This document shows, in pieces, positions 16,733 to 25,565 of a DNA stretch of 33,281 nucleotides. How positions within the stretch are numbered: position 1 is the first letter of the stretch; every line of letters starts with the position of its first letter. The stretch spans positions 1 through 33,281 of the forward strand of contig NZ_QLMG01000045.1 in the NCBI RefSeq assembly GCF_003259905.1, read 5' to 3'. The notes under the pieces were generated by a model that made no database searches, was not told the origin of the DNA, and worked only from the letters and a program-made list of their open reading frames with translations. The position numbers and the translations under genes are program-made. This stretch comes from Salipiger aestuarii. Its GTDB lineage: Bacteria > Pseudomonadota > Alphaproteobacteria > Rhodobacterales > Rhodobacteraceae.

Positions 16733-17740
16733 ATGAGGACTTACTTACATGACAACTGGGCCGCCCGTGCCTGTGCCGCGACGCTGGGGGCGGCGGTGTT
16801 CGCGCTGTCTTTGGGGGCGGCATCCGCGCAGGACAGCGCCAAGCCGGACAGCGCCGAACCAGACTGGGCAGAATCCCAGTGGGGCGCCAACGATGAACTG
16901 GGCGCCGCCAACCACATGACCCCCGACCGGGTCAAGCTGGCGGCCGAGCTTGTGACCGAAGGCAAGGTCTACAGCCTTGGCATGATCGTGGGGTCCGACA
17001 CCCCCGCGTTTCCGCCGCGCAGCCTGTCGGTGACCATTCTGCAACCCAGCCAGAACGGAAATTCCGGCCTTGGTGCGAACAAATTTACTTATAATGACGA
17101 TATTTTCATGGGCTGGCTTGGCATCGGCCCGCAGATCGACGGGCTGGGCCATGCGGGCGTGGATCACGTTTATTACGGCGGGCGGCACTATGACGATTTC
17201 GCGCCCGCGTCGGGGCTGACCGAACTGGGGCTGGACAAGCTGCCGGGCCTTGTCGGGCGCGGCGTGATGCTGGACATGGCGGCTTATTACGGCGTCGACA
17301 TGGTCCAGGAGGGCACCCCCTATACCGAAGAAGACATTCGCGGCGCCGCCGAGGCGCAGGGGGTCGAGCTGCGCGAGGGCGACGTGGTGCTGTTCAATTC
17401 CAACTGGATGGATCTGCTGGATGGCGATGCGCCTGACCCGGAGCGATTCGGTGCGCAAGAGCCAGGTGTCGGCGTCAGCGGTGCCGAATACCTGACCGAG
17501 CTGGGCGTGATGGCGGTGGGCGCAGACACCTGGGGCATGGAGGTGGTTCCCGCGGAAACCGAAGGCGACGCCTTCCGCGTGCATCAGATCCTGCAACCGG
17601 AACACGGCATTTATATCCTTGAAAACATGGATACGCGGGCGCTGGCCGACGATGGGGTGCACGAGTTCCTGTTCGTGCTGGGACAGGCGCGCATCAAGGG
17701 CGCGGTGCAGATGATCATCAATCCGATCGCGATCCGCTGA
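16733..17740 (+). CDS. Secreted cyclase-family (kynurenine formamidase-like) metal hydrolase
   Basis: 335 residues; GGGAGGAAG precedes the ATG. A Sec signal peptide ends at about ASA (residue 32). A short Ser/Pro/Glu/Asp repeat follows (SAKPDSAEPDWAES). The rest matches the cyclase family PF04199: WGANDELGAANHMTPDRV, the metal-site motif QIDGLGHAGVDHVYYGG, GVMLDMAAYYGV, GDVVLFNSNWMDLL, and near the end GADTWGMEVVPAE and GIYILENMDTRAL. Members hydrolyse amides or lactone-like bonds, such as N-formylkynurenine, or isatin. Export to the periplasm beside a Liv-type importer suggests it trims a substrate before uptake, or uses a ligand outside the cytoplasm. The exact substrate is unknown. Confidence 0.85.
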   Translation: MRTYLHDNWAARACAATLGAAVFALSLGAASAQDSAKPDSAEPDWAESQWGANDELGAANHMTPDRVKLAAELVTEGKVYSLGMIVGSDTPAFPPRSLSVTILQPSQNGNSGLGANKFTYNDDIFMGWLGIGPQIDGLGHAGVDHVYYGGRHYDDFAPASGLTELGLDKLPGLVGRGVMLDMAAYYGVDMVQEGTPYTEEDIRGAAEAQGVELREGDVVLFNSNWMDLLDGDAPDPERFGAQEPGVGVSGAEYLTELGVMAVGADTWGMEVVPAETEGDAFRVHQILQPEHGIYILENMDTRALADDGVHEFLFVLGQARIKGAVQMIINPIAIR

Positions 17741-17762
17741 TATAACGAGGGAAGAGACTGAC

Positions 17763-19052
17763 ATGAAAAACCTGCTGACAAGCTCGGCGCTGTGCATGGC
17801 GCTGCCGATGGCCGCGTGGGCCGCCGACAAGCCGGAAACGCTGAAAATCGGCATGACCACGTTCCTGACCGGCTCCGCGTCGGTGTTCGGGGTGCCCGCA
17901 CGCGATGCGATGGATATCTTTGTCGAAAACCGCAACGCCGAGGGTGGCATCAACGGCGTGCCGATCGAAGTGACCTATATCGACGAAGGCGCGGGCGCCG
18001 AGGCGCTGACCTCGGAATTTCGCCGCATGGCCGACAGCGGCGGCGCCGAGGTGATGCTGGCTGCGATCTCGTCGGGCAACTGCCAGACGCTGGCGCCGCT
18101 GGCCGAGGATCTCAAGGTGCCCAACCTGATGTGGGATTGCGGCACCCAGCGGATTTTTGAAGAGGCGGATTACGAATATGTCTTCCGCCCGCAGGGCAAC
18201 GCCACATCCGAAATGCTGGCTGCGGTGGCTTACCTGTTGAAAACCCACCCCGATTTCGAAACCATCGCGGTGGTTAACCAGGATTACGCCTGGGGCCGCG
18301 ACAGCTGGGAGATCTTCCACACCGCGCTGGAGGTGATGAAACCCGATGTCGAGGTGGTGGGCGAATTCTTTCCCAAGTTCGGCTCGCCCGACTTTTCCAC
18401 CGAAATCTCGCGGCTTCAGGCTCTGCGCCCCGATGTGGTGCTGTCGACCTCCTGGGGGGGCGATCTGGATACGTTCGTGCAACAGGCGTTCCAGCGCGGG
18501 TTGATGAACACCTCGACCTTCGTTCTGCCCCTGGCCGAAAGCTCGCTTGAGCGGCTGGGCAACGCGCTGCCCGCCGGTCATATCATCGGCGCGCGGGGGG
18601 ATCATTACTTCCTGCATCCCGAACGCCGCGAGGACGAGGATTTCACCAGCTTCATGGCGCAATACAAGGAAGCCACCGGCGGGATTCCGGTGTATTCCGT
18701 GTTCCACGCCAGCCAGGCCTTTGCCGCGCTGACCGCCGCCTATGAAAAGGCCATCGCCGACAACGATGTCGACTGGCCCAGCGAAGAGCAGCTGCTGGCG
18801 GCGCTGGACGGGCTGGAATTTCAGGGCCTCGGCCGCAAGCTGCATCTGCGCGAGGATCATCAGGGCGTGGAAAGCCAGCTGATGGGCACCAGCGTGCAGA
18901 CCGGCGAATACCCGTTCGCGACGCTGGAAAACATCATGATCTTTGACGGCGAAGGCCTGCTGCCCCCGGTGGGCGAGGAATCCACCGCCTGGATCCGCAC
19001 GCTGGACGCGGGCTTTGTCGACAGCCTGTCGGTCGAAACCTACGAGAACTGA
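17763..19052 (+). CDS. Branched-chain amino acid-type ABC solute-binding protein (LivJ-like)
   Basis: 429 residues with a signal peptide ending at about AWA (residue 21). The type I binding fold (Peripla_BP_6) is shown by LKIGMTTFLTGSASVFGVPA, then VENRNAEGGINGVPIEVTYI, a second-lobe TIAVVNQDYAWGRDSWE and FSTEISRLQALRPDVVLSTS. Such proteins carry branched-chain amino acids, amides, urea or aromatic acids to LivHMGF-type importers. It lies 22 bases after the cyclase gene and is separated from the first permease gene by 109 bases that hold a strong hairpin. The specificity cannot be read from the sequence. Confidence 0.92.
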   Translation: MKNLLTSSALCMALPMAAWAADKPETLKIGMTTFLTGSASVFGVPARDAMDIFVENRNAEGGINGVPIEVTYIDEGAGAEALTSEFRRMADSGGAEVMLAAISSGNCQTLAPLAEDLKVPNLMWDCGTQRIFEEADYEYVFRPQGNATSEMLAAVAYLLKTHPDFETIAVVNQDYAWGRDSWEIFHTALEVMKPDVEVVGEFFPKFGSPDFSTEISRLQALRPDVVLSTSWGGDLDTFVQQAFQRGLMNTSTFVLPLAESSLERLGNALPAGHIIGARGDHYFLHPERREDEDFTSFMAQYKEATGGIPVYSVFHASQAFAALTAAYEKAIADNDVDWPSEEQLLAALDGLEFQGLGRKLHLREDHQGVESQLMGTSVQTGEYPFATLENIMIFDGEGLLPPVGEESTAWIRTLDAGFVDSLSVETYEN

Positions 19053-19070
19053 CCCGGGGAAACCGACAAG

Positions 19071-19097
19071 GGGGCGGACCGCGCGCCGGTCCGCCCC
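19071..19097 (+). terminator. Strong hairpin between binding-protein and permease genes
   Basis: GGGGCGGACC (19071-19080) pairs perfectly with GGTCCGCCCC (19088-19097), and one further G-C pair closes the loop. No T-run follows, so it is not a standard intrinsic terminator. Hairpins in this position often stabilise the binding-protein message or weaken read-through, giving more binding protein than permease. The structure is seen; the role is inferred. Confidence 0.6.
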
Positions 19098-19161
19098 GCC
19101 GCCCGGTCCGCCCGGTCCGCATGTCCGATCCCGGAAACGTCCGACCTGAAAAGGCCATCTC

Positions 19162-20067
19162 ATGAACCTGACCATCTTCCTGCTCGCGCTGTTTGACGGG
19201 ATTTCCTATGCGGCGCTGGTGTTCATCGTCGCGCTGGGGCTGACGCTGATCTTCGGGGTGATGCGGATTCTGAACATCGCGCATGGCTCGCTTTATGCCA
19301 TCGGAGCCTATGCCACGGTGTCGCTGACCGGGTTTTTCCTGGCGCTCGGCTTTGCGCCGGTGTTCGCCTTTCCGCTGATGCTGGTGTCGGCGGTGCTGGT
19401 GGGGGTTTTGCTGGGCGGGCCGATCGAATGGCTGCTGCTGCGGCGGATCTATGACAAGCCCGAGGTGCTGCAACTGCTCGTTACCTTTGCGGTGTTCATG
19501 ATCCTTGAAGACGTGCAGCGCCTGGTCTGGGGCACCCAGCCGTATTTTCAGGCAAGCGCCCTGCAGGCGCTTGGCAATGTCACGGTGTTTGGCGTGACCT
19601 ATACCGTTTATCAGTTGATCCTGCTGCCCATGGTCGCCATCGGGCTGCTGCTGGGGCTGCGGTTCTTCCTGCGTCACACGGTGATCGGCAAGCTGATCCT
19701 GGCCACCACCGAGGACCGAGAGGCCGCGCAATCCATCGGCATCGACGCCGAACGGGTGTTCCTGTTCACCTTTACGGTGGGCGCGGTGCTGGCCGGGCTT
19801 GGGGGGGCGCTGGCCTCGCCCACCACATCCATCCTGCCGGGCATGGGGGCGGACATGATCGTGCTGTCCTTTGCCGTGGTCGCCACCGCTGGTCTTGGCC
19901 AGATCGGCGGCGCCGCCGTGGCCGCGCTGATGATCGGGCTGGGGCGGTCCTTTGCCGTCTATGTCTGGCCCGAGGTCGCGGTGCTGGTGCCCTATCTCAT
20001 CATGGTGCTGGTGCTTCTGGTCCGGCCCGAGGGGCTGTTCGGCAGCCCCGTCGCCCGTAAGATCTAA
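19162..20067 (+). CDS. Branched-chain amino acid-type ABC permease (LivH-like)
   Basis: 301 residues, typical of LivH. Characteristic segments are LVFIVALGLTLIFGVMRILN followed by IAHGSLYAIGAYA near the N-terminus, the cytoplasmic contact loop ATTEDREAAQSIGIDAERVF at about residue 190, and AGLGQIGGAAVAALMIGLG near the C-terminus. Eight or so membrane helices are predicted by eye. It pairs with the LivM-like protein in the inner membrane. AAAGG lies upstream of the ATG. Confidence 0.93.
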   Translation: MNLTIFLLALFDGISYAALVFIVALGLTLIFGVMRILNIAHGSLYAIGAYATVSLTGFFLALGFAPVFAFPLMLVSAVLVGVLLGGPIEWLLLRRIYDKPEVLQLLVTFAVFMILEDVQRLVWGTQPYFQASALQALGNVTVFGVTYTVYQLILLPMVAIGLLLGLRFFLRHTVIGKLILATTEDREAAQSIGIDAERVFLFTFTVGAVLAGLGGALASPTTSILPGMGADMIVLSFAVVATAGLGQIGGAAVAALMIGLGRSFAVYVWPEVAVLVPYLIMVLVLLVRPEGLFGSPVARKI

Positions 20068-20076
20068 GGACGGGAC

Positions 20077-21069
20077 ATGACCGATATTTCACAAAATTCC
20101 ACATCTTCCCGCGCGTCGCGAAGGCCATCGGCGCGGACACTGCTGACGCTGGCAGGGGTGCTGCTGCTGGTCGCCGTGCCGCTGATTGCGCCGACCATGC
20201 AGCTGCTTATCAACCTGGCGCTGGCCAAGGGCATCGCGGTCCTTGGGGTGACGGTGCTGTTGCGGGCGGGGCAGGTGTCGTTCGGCCACGCGCTGTTTTT
20301 CGGGATTTCGGCCTATGTGGGCGCGTTTCTGGTGGCGTCGATGCCGGGCGCCGACATGATGCTTGTGCTGGCCTGCGGCGTGCTGGGGGCGCTGGTCGCG
20401 GGGCTGTTGGTGGGGCTGTTCGTGGTGCGTTACCGCGGGATTTTCTTTGGAATGCTGAATCTGGCGTTTTCGATGATCTTCTGGTCGATCCTGGAAAAGT
20501 TCTATCACATCACCGGCGGGGCCGATGGCATCCGGCTGACGCGCCCCACCGTGCTGGGCCTGGAAATGGAGCGCGGCGGGTTCGAGCTGGTGATCTTTTA
20601 CCTGTCGATCGCGCTGATGGTGGGTCTTGGCTGGTTCACGCTGCGCTGGTTCGTCTCGCCGGTGGGGCAGGTTTTCCAGACCATCAAGACCAACGAGACC
20701 CGGCTGGAATACCTTGGCCTGTCGCCCCGGCGGGTGCTGCTGTCGGGCTACATGCTGTCGGCGGGGCTGTGCGGGGTCGGGGGATCGCTGATGGCGATGA
20801 CCCAAGGCGTGGTGACGCCGGAATACGTCTGGTGGGTACGCTCGGCGGAAATGGTGTTCATCGCGGTTCTGGGCGGCGCGGGATCGGTGCGCGGCGCGTT
20901 TATCGGCGCGCTGGTCTATGAAATCGTGCGAATCTATGCGTCGGCCTATGCCGGGGACATCTGGCAGTTGCTGCTGGGCGGTTTCTTGCTGGTGATCATC
21001 CTGTTCGCGCCGGGGGGCATCATGGGCATCGCCGACAGTCTCATTCATCGCAAAGGGACACGCCAATGA
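20077..21069 (+). CDS. Branched-chain amino acid-type ABC permease (LivM-like)
   Basis: 330 residues. After a polar N-terminal 20 residues come several helices with the LivM hallmark GQVSFGHALFFGISAYVGAF, then YRGIFFGMLNLAFSMIFWS and ADGIRLTRP. The contact loop is TIKTNETRLEYLGLSPRRVL. The late motif VLGGAGSVRGAFIGALVYEI is diagnostic. It starts nine bases after the livH stop, with AAGGA, and its stop overlaps the next ATG by four bases. Confidence 0.93.
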   Translation: MTDISQNSTSSRASRRPSARTLLTLAGVLLLVAVPLIAPTMQLLINLALAKGIAVLGVTVLLRAGQVSFGHALFFGISAYVGAFLVASMPGADMMLVLACGVLGALVAGLLVGLFVVRYRGIFFGMLNLAFSMIFWSILEKFYHITGGADGIRLTRPTVLGLEMERGGFELVIFYLSIALMVGLGWFTLRWFVSPVGQVFQTIKTNETRLEYLGLSPRRVLLSGYMLSAGLCGVGGSLMAMTQGVVTPEYVWWVRSAEMVFIAVLGGAGSVRGAFIGALVYEIVRIYASAYAGDIWQLLLGGFLLVIILFAPGGIMGIADSLIHRKGTRQ

Positions 21070-21818
21070 CCGCTCCGCTTATGGAAACCCGCGACCTGCT
21101 CATCAAGTTCGGCGGGGTGACTGCGGCCAACAACGTGTCGATGCAGATCTGGGCGGGGCAGAACCTTGCCATCATCGGGCCGAATGGCGCGGGCAAGACC
21201 ACCTTTCTGAACATCTGCACCGGCTGGCTGAAACCGCAAAAGGGCAAGGTCCTGCTGGAAGGACACGACATCACACCGCTGCCCCCGCGCAAGATCGTCC
21301 GGCGCGGCGTGGCCCGCGCCTTTCAGATCCCGCAGCTGTTCACCGAACATACGGCGCTGGAAAACCTGCTGATTTCCGCCGCCGCCCGCGAAGGCCTGCG
21401 CAACCCGCTGCAAAACCTGCACAACATCGCGCAGCGGGACGAGATGATGCACCTGCTGGATCTGGTGCATTGCGCCGACGTGGCCGACCGCGTGGTGGTC
21501 GAACTGTCCGAAGGCCAGCGCAAGCTGATCGACATCGCGGTGGCGCTGGCGCTGAAACCGCGCTTGCTGCTGATGGATGAACCGACATCCGGCGTGGCGT
21601 CATCGCAAAAACACGAGGTGATGGAGATTCTGGTGGGCGCGCTGGCCGAGGCGGGCGTGACATCGGTGTTTGTCGAACACGACATGGGCATCGTCGCCCG
21701 CCACGCCGACGAGGTGGCGGTCTGGAACGCGGGCAACGTGCAATTGCGCGGCACCCCGGACGAGATCCTGGAACATCCCGACGTCATCCGCGACGTCATC
21801 GGCGAAGAGGTGGCCTGA
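21066..21818 (+). CDS. Branched-chain amino acid-type ABC ATPase (LivG-like)
   Basis: 250 residues. Walker A is GPNGAGKTT (38-46). The Q-loop region is ARAFQIPQLFTEHTALENLL, as in LivG. The signature reads LSEGQRKLIDIAVALA, Walker B LLLMDEPTSGV, and the H-loop FVEHDMGIV. GDITPLPPR-like text (HDITPLPPRKIVRRGVARAF) is usual for the subfamily. It drives import together with the LivF-like ATPase. The gene overlaps both neighbours, by four bases and one base. Confidence 0.93.
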   Translation: MTAPLMETRDLLIKFGGVTAANNVSMQIWAGQNLAIIGPNGAGKTTFLNICTGWLKPQKGKVLLEGHDITPLPPRKIVRRGVARAFQIPQLFTEHTALENLLISAAAREGLRNPLQNLHNIAQRDEMMHLLDLVHCADVADRVVVELSEGQRKLIDIAVALALKPRLLLMDEPTSGVASSQKHEVMEILVGALAEAGVTSVFVEHDMGIVARHADEVAVWNAGNVQLRGTPDEILEHPDVIRDVIGEEVA

Positions 21819-22498
21819 TGCTGGAATTTCGCAATGTGACCGCGTCGATCGGCATCATCGAGATCCTGCGCGATCTGAATTTCCGCGTCGCGCCGGCGGA
21901 CACGCTGGCGCTGATCGGGCGCAATGGCGCGGGCAAGACCACGCTGTTGCGCACCATCATGGGGTTCACCCGGCTGCGCGGCGAGATCCTGTTCGACGGC
22001 AAGCCGCTTGGCCCGGTGAAACCGCCGCGCCGCCCCGGCCTTGGCATCGGCTATTCGCCCGAAGACCGGCGGCTGTTCTCGGCCTTCACGGTCGAGGAGA
22101 ACATCCTGCTGCCCGCCGATGCCGCCCGGCTGGGCGCGGCGGAAACCCGGCGGCGGCTGGACAAGGTGTATGACATCCTGCCCGAACTGCGCGAAATGGC
22201 GGGCCGCCCGGCGGGCAATGTTTCGGGCGGGCAGGGCAAGATGGTCGCCCTGGCGCGCGCGCTGATGCTGGGCACGAAGCTGGTGATGCTGGACGAGCCG
22301 TTCCAGGGTCTCGCACCGGCCCTGGCGCTGCGCTATGCCGACGCGCTGCGCGCCCTGCGCGACAGCGACCGCAGCATCACGCTCATCATCACCGAATCCA
22401 ACCCCTCGCTGCTGCGCGGCTTCGCCAGCCGTACCCTGGTCATCGAGCGCGGCGAGATTGCCGAAGGGTCCCTGGACCCCGAAAGGAAAACCGCATGA
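21818..22498 (+). CDS. Branched-chain amino acid-type ABC ATPase (LivF-like)
   Basis: 226 residues, a little shorter than the common 233-240. Walker A is GRNGAGKTT (34-42), the Q-loop region IGYSPEDRRLFSAFTVEENI matches LivF, the signature is VSGGQGKMVALARALM, and Walker B is LVMLDEPFQGLAP. The position of the H-loop reads ITESNPS; LivF proteins generally have VEQN there and lack the histidine, so this is not a defect. The start overlaps the livG stop by one base, and the stop overlaps the aldehyde dehydrogenase start by four. Confidence 0.92.
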   Translation: MLEFRNVTASIGIIEILRDLNFRVAPADTLALIGRNGAGKTTLLRTIMGFTRLRGEILFDGKPLGPVKPPRRPGLGIGYSPEDRRLFSAFTVEENILLPADAARLGAAETRRRLDKVYDILPELREMAGRPAGNVSGGQGKMVALARALMLGTKLVMLDEPFQGLAPALALRYADALRALRDSDRSITLIITESNPSLLRGFASRTLVIERGEIAEGSLDPERKTA

Positions 22499-23964
22499 AA
22501 GATTTCCCCGTAAGCGCGCGCAGCCTTGTGCTGCCGCAACCGCTGAACCTGATCGGCAATGCCCATCTGCCCGCGGCCTCGGGGGCGGAAATGGACGTGC
22601 TGTCGCCGCTCGACGGGCTGCCCTTTACCACCATCGCCGACAGCGGCGCCGATGATGTGGACGCCGCCGTGACCGCCGCGCGCGCCGCGTTCGATGGCGG
22701 CGACTGGAGCCGCCTTTCCGCTGCCGAACGCGGCCGCCTGATGCTGAAGCTGTCGGCGCTGATCCTGGAACACGCCGAGAACCTGGCGCAGCTTGAAACC
22801 GCCGACAACGGCAAGCCCATCGTGCAGGCCCGCGCCGACATGCAGGTCACCGCGCGCTATTTCGAATTCTACGGCGGCGCCGCCGACAAGGTGCATGGCG
22901 AGATCATCCCCTTTCAGCCCGGCTACAACGTCGAGGTGCAGCGCGAACCCCACGGCGTCACCGGTCACATCATCCCGTGGAACTACCCCGCGCAGATGTT
23001 CGGCCGGTCGGTCGCGCCGGCGCTGGCGATGGGCAATGCCACCGTGCTCAAACCCGCCGAAGACGCCTGCCTGACGGCCCTGCGCATTGGCGAATTGTCG
23101 GTGCAGGCGGGCTTTCCCCCCGGCGCGCTCAACATCGTCACCGGGCGCGGCGACGTGGCGGGCAAGGCGCTGAGCGAACATCGCGGCATCGACTTCATCT
23201 CGTTTACCGGCTCGCCCGAGGTGGGCGTGATGATCCAGACCGCGGCGGCGCGCAATTTCATCGGCTGTACGCTGGAACTGGGCGGCAAGTCGCCGCAGAT
23301 CCTGTTCGAGGACGCCGATCTCGACGCGGCGATCCCGGTGGTCGTCAAGGCGCTGATCCAGAACGGCGGGCAGACCTGTTCGGCGGGCACCCGCGCGCTT
23401 GTGCATCGCAGTCTGTGGGACGGGGTGGTGGCAAGGCTCAAGACCGCGTTCGAGGGCATCGAGGCCAGCGCATCCGATGAATCGGCGGTGCTTGGCCCGC
23501 TGATCTCTGAAAAGCAGAAACGCCGGGTCGAGGGCTATATCGACTCTGCCGACGCGCCGCTGATCGCGCGCGGCGGCATCGCGGATGACGCGCCAAAGGG
23601 CGGGTTCTATGTCGCCCCGGCGATCTTTGGCCCCTGCGCCCCCGAGGCCCGTATCGCCCAGGAAGAAGTGTTCGGCCCGGTGCTGGCGATGATCCCCTTC
23701 GATACCGAAGCCGAGGCGATCGCCATCGCCAACGGCACCGACTACGGACTTGTCGCCGCCATCTGGACCCGCGACGGCGCGCGCCAGCAGCGCGTGGCCA
23801 AGGCCCTGCGCTGCGGGCAGGTGTTCATCAACGGATACGGCGCGGGGGGCGGCGTGGAACTGCCGTTTGGCGGCATCCGGAAATCCGGCCACGGGCGGGA
23901 AAAGGGCTTTGCCGCGCTGCTGGAGTTTTCCCACATCAAGACGGTCGTGAACAACCACGGCTGA
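22495..23964 (+). CDS. NAD(P)-dependent aldehyde dehydrogenase
   Basis: 489 residues, standard for the family. Key residues are present: HIIPWNYPAQ with the substrate-channel Asn, KPAEDA with the cofactor Lys, FTGSPEVG, Glu261 in LELGGKSP, and the nucleophile Cys295 in GGQTCSAGTR. EEVFGPVLAMIPFD and the PFGGIRKSGHGREKG end segment complete the set. It oxidises an aldehyde to the acid. Fusion to the transport operon by a four-base ATGA overlap suggests that the imported compound, or its product, passes through an aldehyde. The alcohol dehydrogenase at 15424 may feed it. The substrate is not evident. Confidence 0.93.
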   Translation: MKDFPVSARSLVLPQPLNLIGNAHLPAASGAEMDVLSPLDGLPFTTIADSGADDVDAAVTAARAAFDGGDWSRLSAAERGRLMLKLSALILEHAENLAQLETADNGKPIVQARADMQVTARYFEFYGGAADKVHGEIIPFQPGYNVEVQREPHGVTGHIIPWNYPAQMFGRSVAPALAMGNATVLKPAEDACLTALRIGELSVQAGFPPGALNIVTGRGDVAGKALSEHRGIDFISFTGSPEVGVMIQTAAARNFIGCTLELGGKSPQILFEDADLDAAIPVVVKALIQNGGQTCSAGTRALVHRSLWDGVVARLKTAFEGIEASASDESAVLGPLISEKQKRRVEGYIDSADAPLIARGGIADDAPKGGFYVAPAIFGPCAPEARIAQEEVFGPVLAMIPFDTEAEAIAIANGTDYGLVAAIWTRDGARQQRVAKALRCGQVFINGYGAGGGVELPFGGIRKSGHGREKGFAALLEFSHIKTVVNNHG

Positions 23965-24036
23965 CCGACCCTGACCGACCGGGTTTGCCTCGGCGCCCCA
24001 GGGTTCGGGCCCAAAAACATGCAACGGAGACACGAC

Positions 24037-24786
24037 ATGCGATTGCAAGGCAAGACGACTCTTATCACCGGCGCCGCATCCGGCTTTGGCAAGGGCATCG
24101 CTGAAACCTATATCCGCGAAGGCGCCAAAGTGGCGGTGGTCGATCTGAACGCCGAAGGCGCGCGCGCGGTCGCCGCCGAGCTTGGCGAAAACGCCATTGC
24201 CATCGCCTGCGACGTGTCACAGACCGACGATGTCGCCGCCGCCGTGGCCCAGACCACCGACGCCTTCGGCAGCCTTGATATCGTGGTCAACAACGCCGGA
24301 TGGACCAACCCCAACCGCCCGCTGATGGACACGGACGAAGCGACGTTCCGCAAGATCTATGACATCAACGTGCTGTCGATCTTTCACATGACCAAGGTCT
24401 GCGTGCCGCTGTGGCGCGCGCAGGGCAGCGGCGTGATGCTGAACATCGGCTCTGTCGCTGGCATCCGTCCACGCCCCGGCCTCACCTGGTACAATTCGTC
24501 CAAGGGCGCGGTCAACATCATGACCAAATCGCTTGCGGTGGAACTGGCCCCCGACAATATCCGCGTCTGCGGCATCGCGCCGGTGATGGGCGTGACCGGC
24601 CTGCTGGAACAGTTCATGGGTGCGCCCGACACGCCGGAAAACCGCCAGAAATTCCTCGCGACCATCCCCATGGGCCGGCTGTCCGAACCGCGCGATGTCG
24701 CCAATGCGGCGCTGTATCTGGGATCGGATGACGCGGATTTCATCACCGGGGTGATCCTTGAGGTCGATGGGGGCCGCACCGTCTGA
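24037..24786 (+). CDS. Short-chain dehydrogenase/reductase (SDR), classical type
   Basis: 249 residues from the ATG at 24037, with CGGAGA seven bases upstream; the earlier in-frame ATG at 24019 overlaps that site and is rejected. The cofactor motif is TGAASGFG (11-18) with Asp36 after strand two, favouring NAD. NNAG is at 85-88, and the catalytic set is Ser139, Tyr152 and Lys156 (YNSSK). It resembles 3-oxoacyl reductase-like and glucose dehydrogenase-like SDRs that act on secondary alcohols. It lies 72 bases after the aldehyde dehydrogenase and is likely co-transcribed. Confidence 0.93.
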   Translation: MRLQGKTTLITGAASGFGKGIAETYIREGAKVAVVDLNAEGARAVAAELGENAIAIACDVSQTDDVAAAVAQTTDAFGSLDIVVNNAGWTNPNRPLMDTDEATFRKIYDINVLSIFHMTKVCVPLWRAQGSGVMLNIGSVAGIRPRPGLTWYNSSKGAVNIMTKSLAVELAPDNIRVCGIAPVMGVTGLLEQFMGAPDTPENRQKFLATIPMGRLSEPRDVANAALYLGSDDADFITGVILEVDGGRTV

Positions 24787-24815
24787 TCCCTCCCGCCAGC
24801 AGGAGCAACATCGCC

Positions 24816-25565
24816 ATGCCGACCCGCGAAATTCTGGATGCAACCCATCAGGCGACCGGGCAGGGCAGCGCGCCCGAAGCCAGCATCGGCACCGCCACGA
24901 TCCTGGACATCCTGGCCCGCGAAGAGGTGCGCCGGGTGATCGACATCGGCTGCGGGCGCGGCGATCTGGCGGCGGCGCTGGTGCGGCGGGGCTATGCGGT
25001 GACCGGCGTCGATCCGTCGCAAGAGGCGCTGAACTTCGCGCGCGCGCGCGCGCCGGGGGCCGAATTTCTGCTGGCGGGGGCAGACGCCATCCCCGGCCGC
25101 ACCGGCAGCTACGGCGCGGCGATCTTCATGAATTCGCTGCACCACATTCCCGCGGCGATCATGGGCGCGGGTTTGCAAGAGGCCATGCGCCTGCTGCGTC
25201 CGGATGGCGTACTGGTGGTCGTCGAACCCCTGGCCGCGGGCAGTTTCTTTGACGCCATGCGCCGGGTCGATGACGAAACGGCGGTGCGGGCACAGGCGCT
25301 TGACGCGCTCGAAGCGTTCGCGGCGGCGCAGCCTTGCGAGGTGGTGCAGGACAGCCGGTTCGACCGCGTGAGCCGGTTCGCCTCGGTCGAGGCGTTCCTG
25401 ACCTATCTTTGCGCGGCGGATCCGGCGCGGCGGCGCGCCATAGATGCCGATCCGGACGCGGTGACGCGCGATTTCCTGCGATGTGCCCACAGGGCGGCCA
25501 GCGATGCCCCCTATGTGTTGACCCAGCCCCATATGGTGCGCGTGTTGCGCAACGCCGCGCCCTAG
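24816..25565 (+). CDS. Class I SAM-dependent methyltransferase
   Basis: 249 residues, with AGGAG upstream of the ATG. Motif I is VIDIGCGRGDLAAAL (41-55). An acidic residue ends the next strand (VTGVDPSQEALNFAR), followed by AGADAIPG and the NSLHHIP segment typical of Methyltransf_11/25 enzymes. The C-terminal 100 residues, with FDRVSRFASVEAFLTYLCAA and TQPHMVRVLRN, I do not recognise. The acceptor is unknown: a small-molecule oxygen or nitrogen is more likely than a macromolecule. It ends the plus operon and its stop overlaps the stop of the convergent lyase gene within the four bases CTAG. Confidence 0.85.
   Translation: MPTREILDATHQATGQGSAPEASIGTATILDILAREEVRRVIDIGCGRGDLAAALVRRGYAVTGVDPSQEALNFARARAPGAEFLLAGADAIPGRTGSYGAAIFMNSLHHIPAAIMGAGLQEAMRLLRPDGVLVVVEPLAAGSFFDAMRRVDDETAVRAQALDALEAFAAAQPCEVVQDSRFDRVSRFASVEAFLTYLCAADPARRRAIDADPDAVTRDFLRCAHRAASDAPYVLTQPHMVRVLRNAAP

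Noticed and set aside
22333-24048. Minus-strand open frame of 571 codons across livF and the aldehyde dehydrogenase gene
   Set aside because: It crosses two well-supported plus genes and has no recognisable motif.
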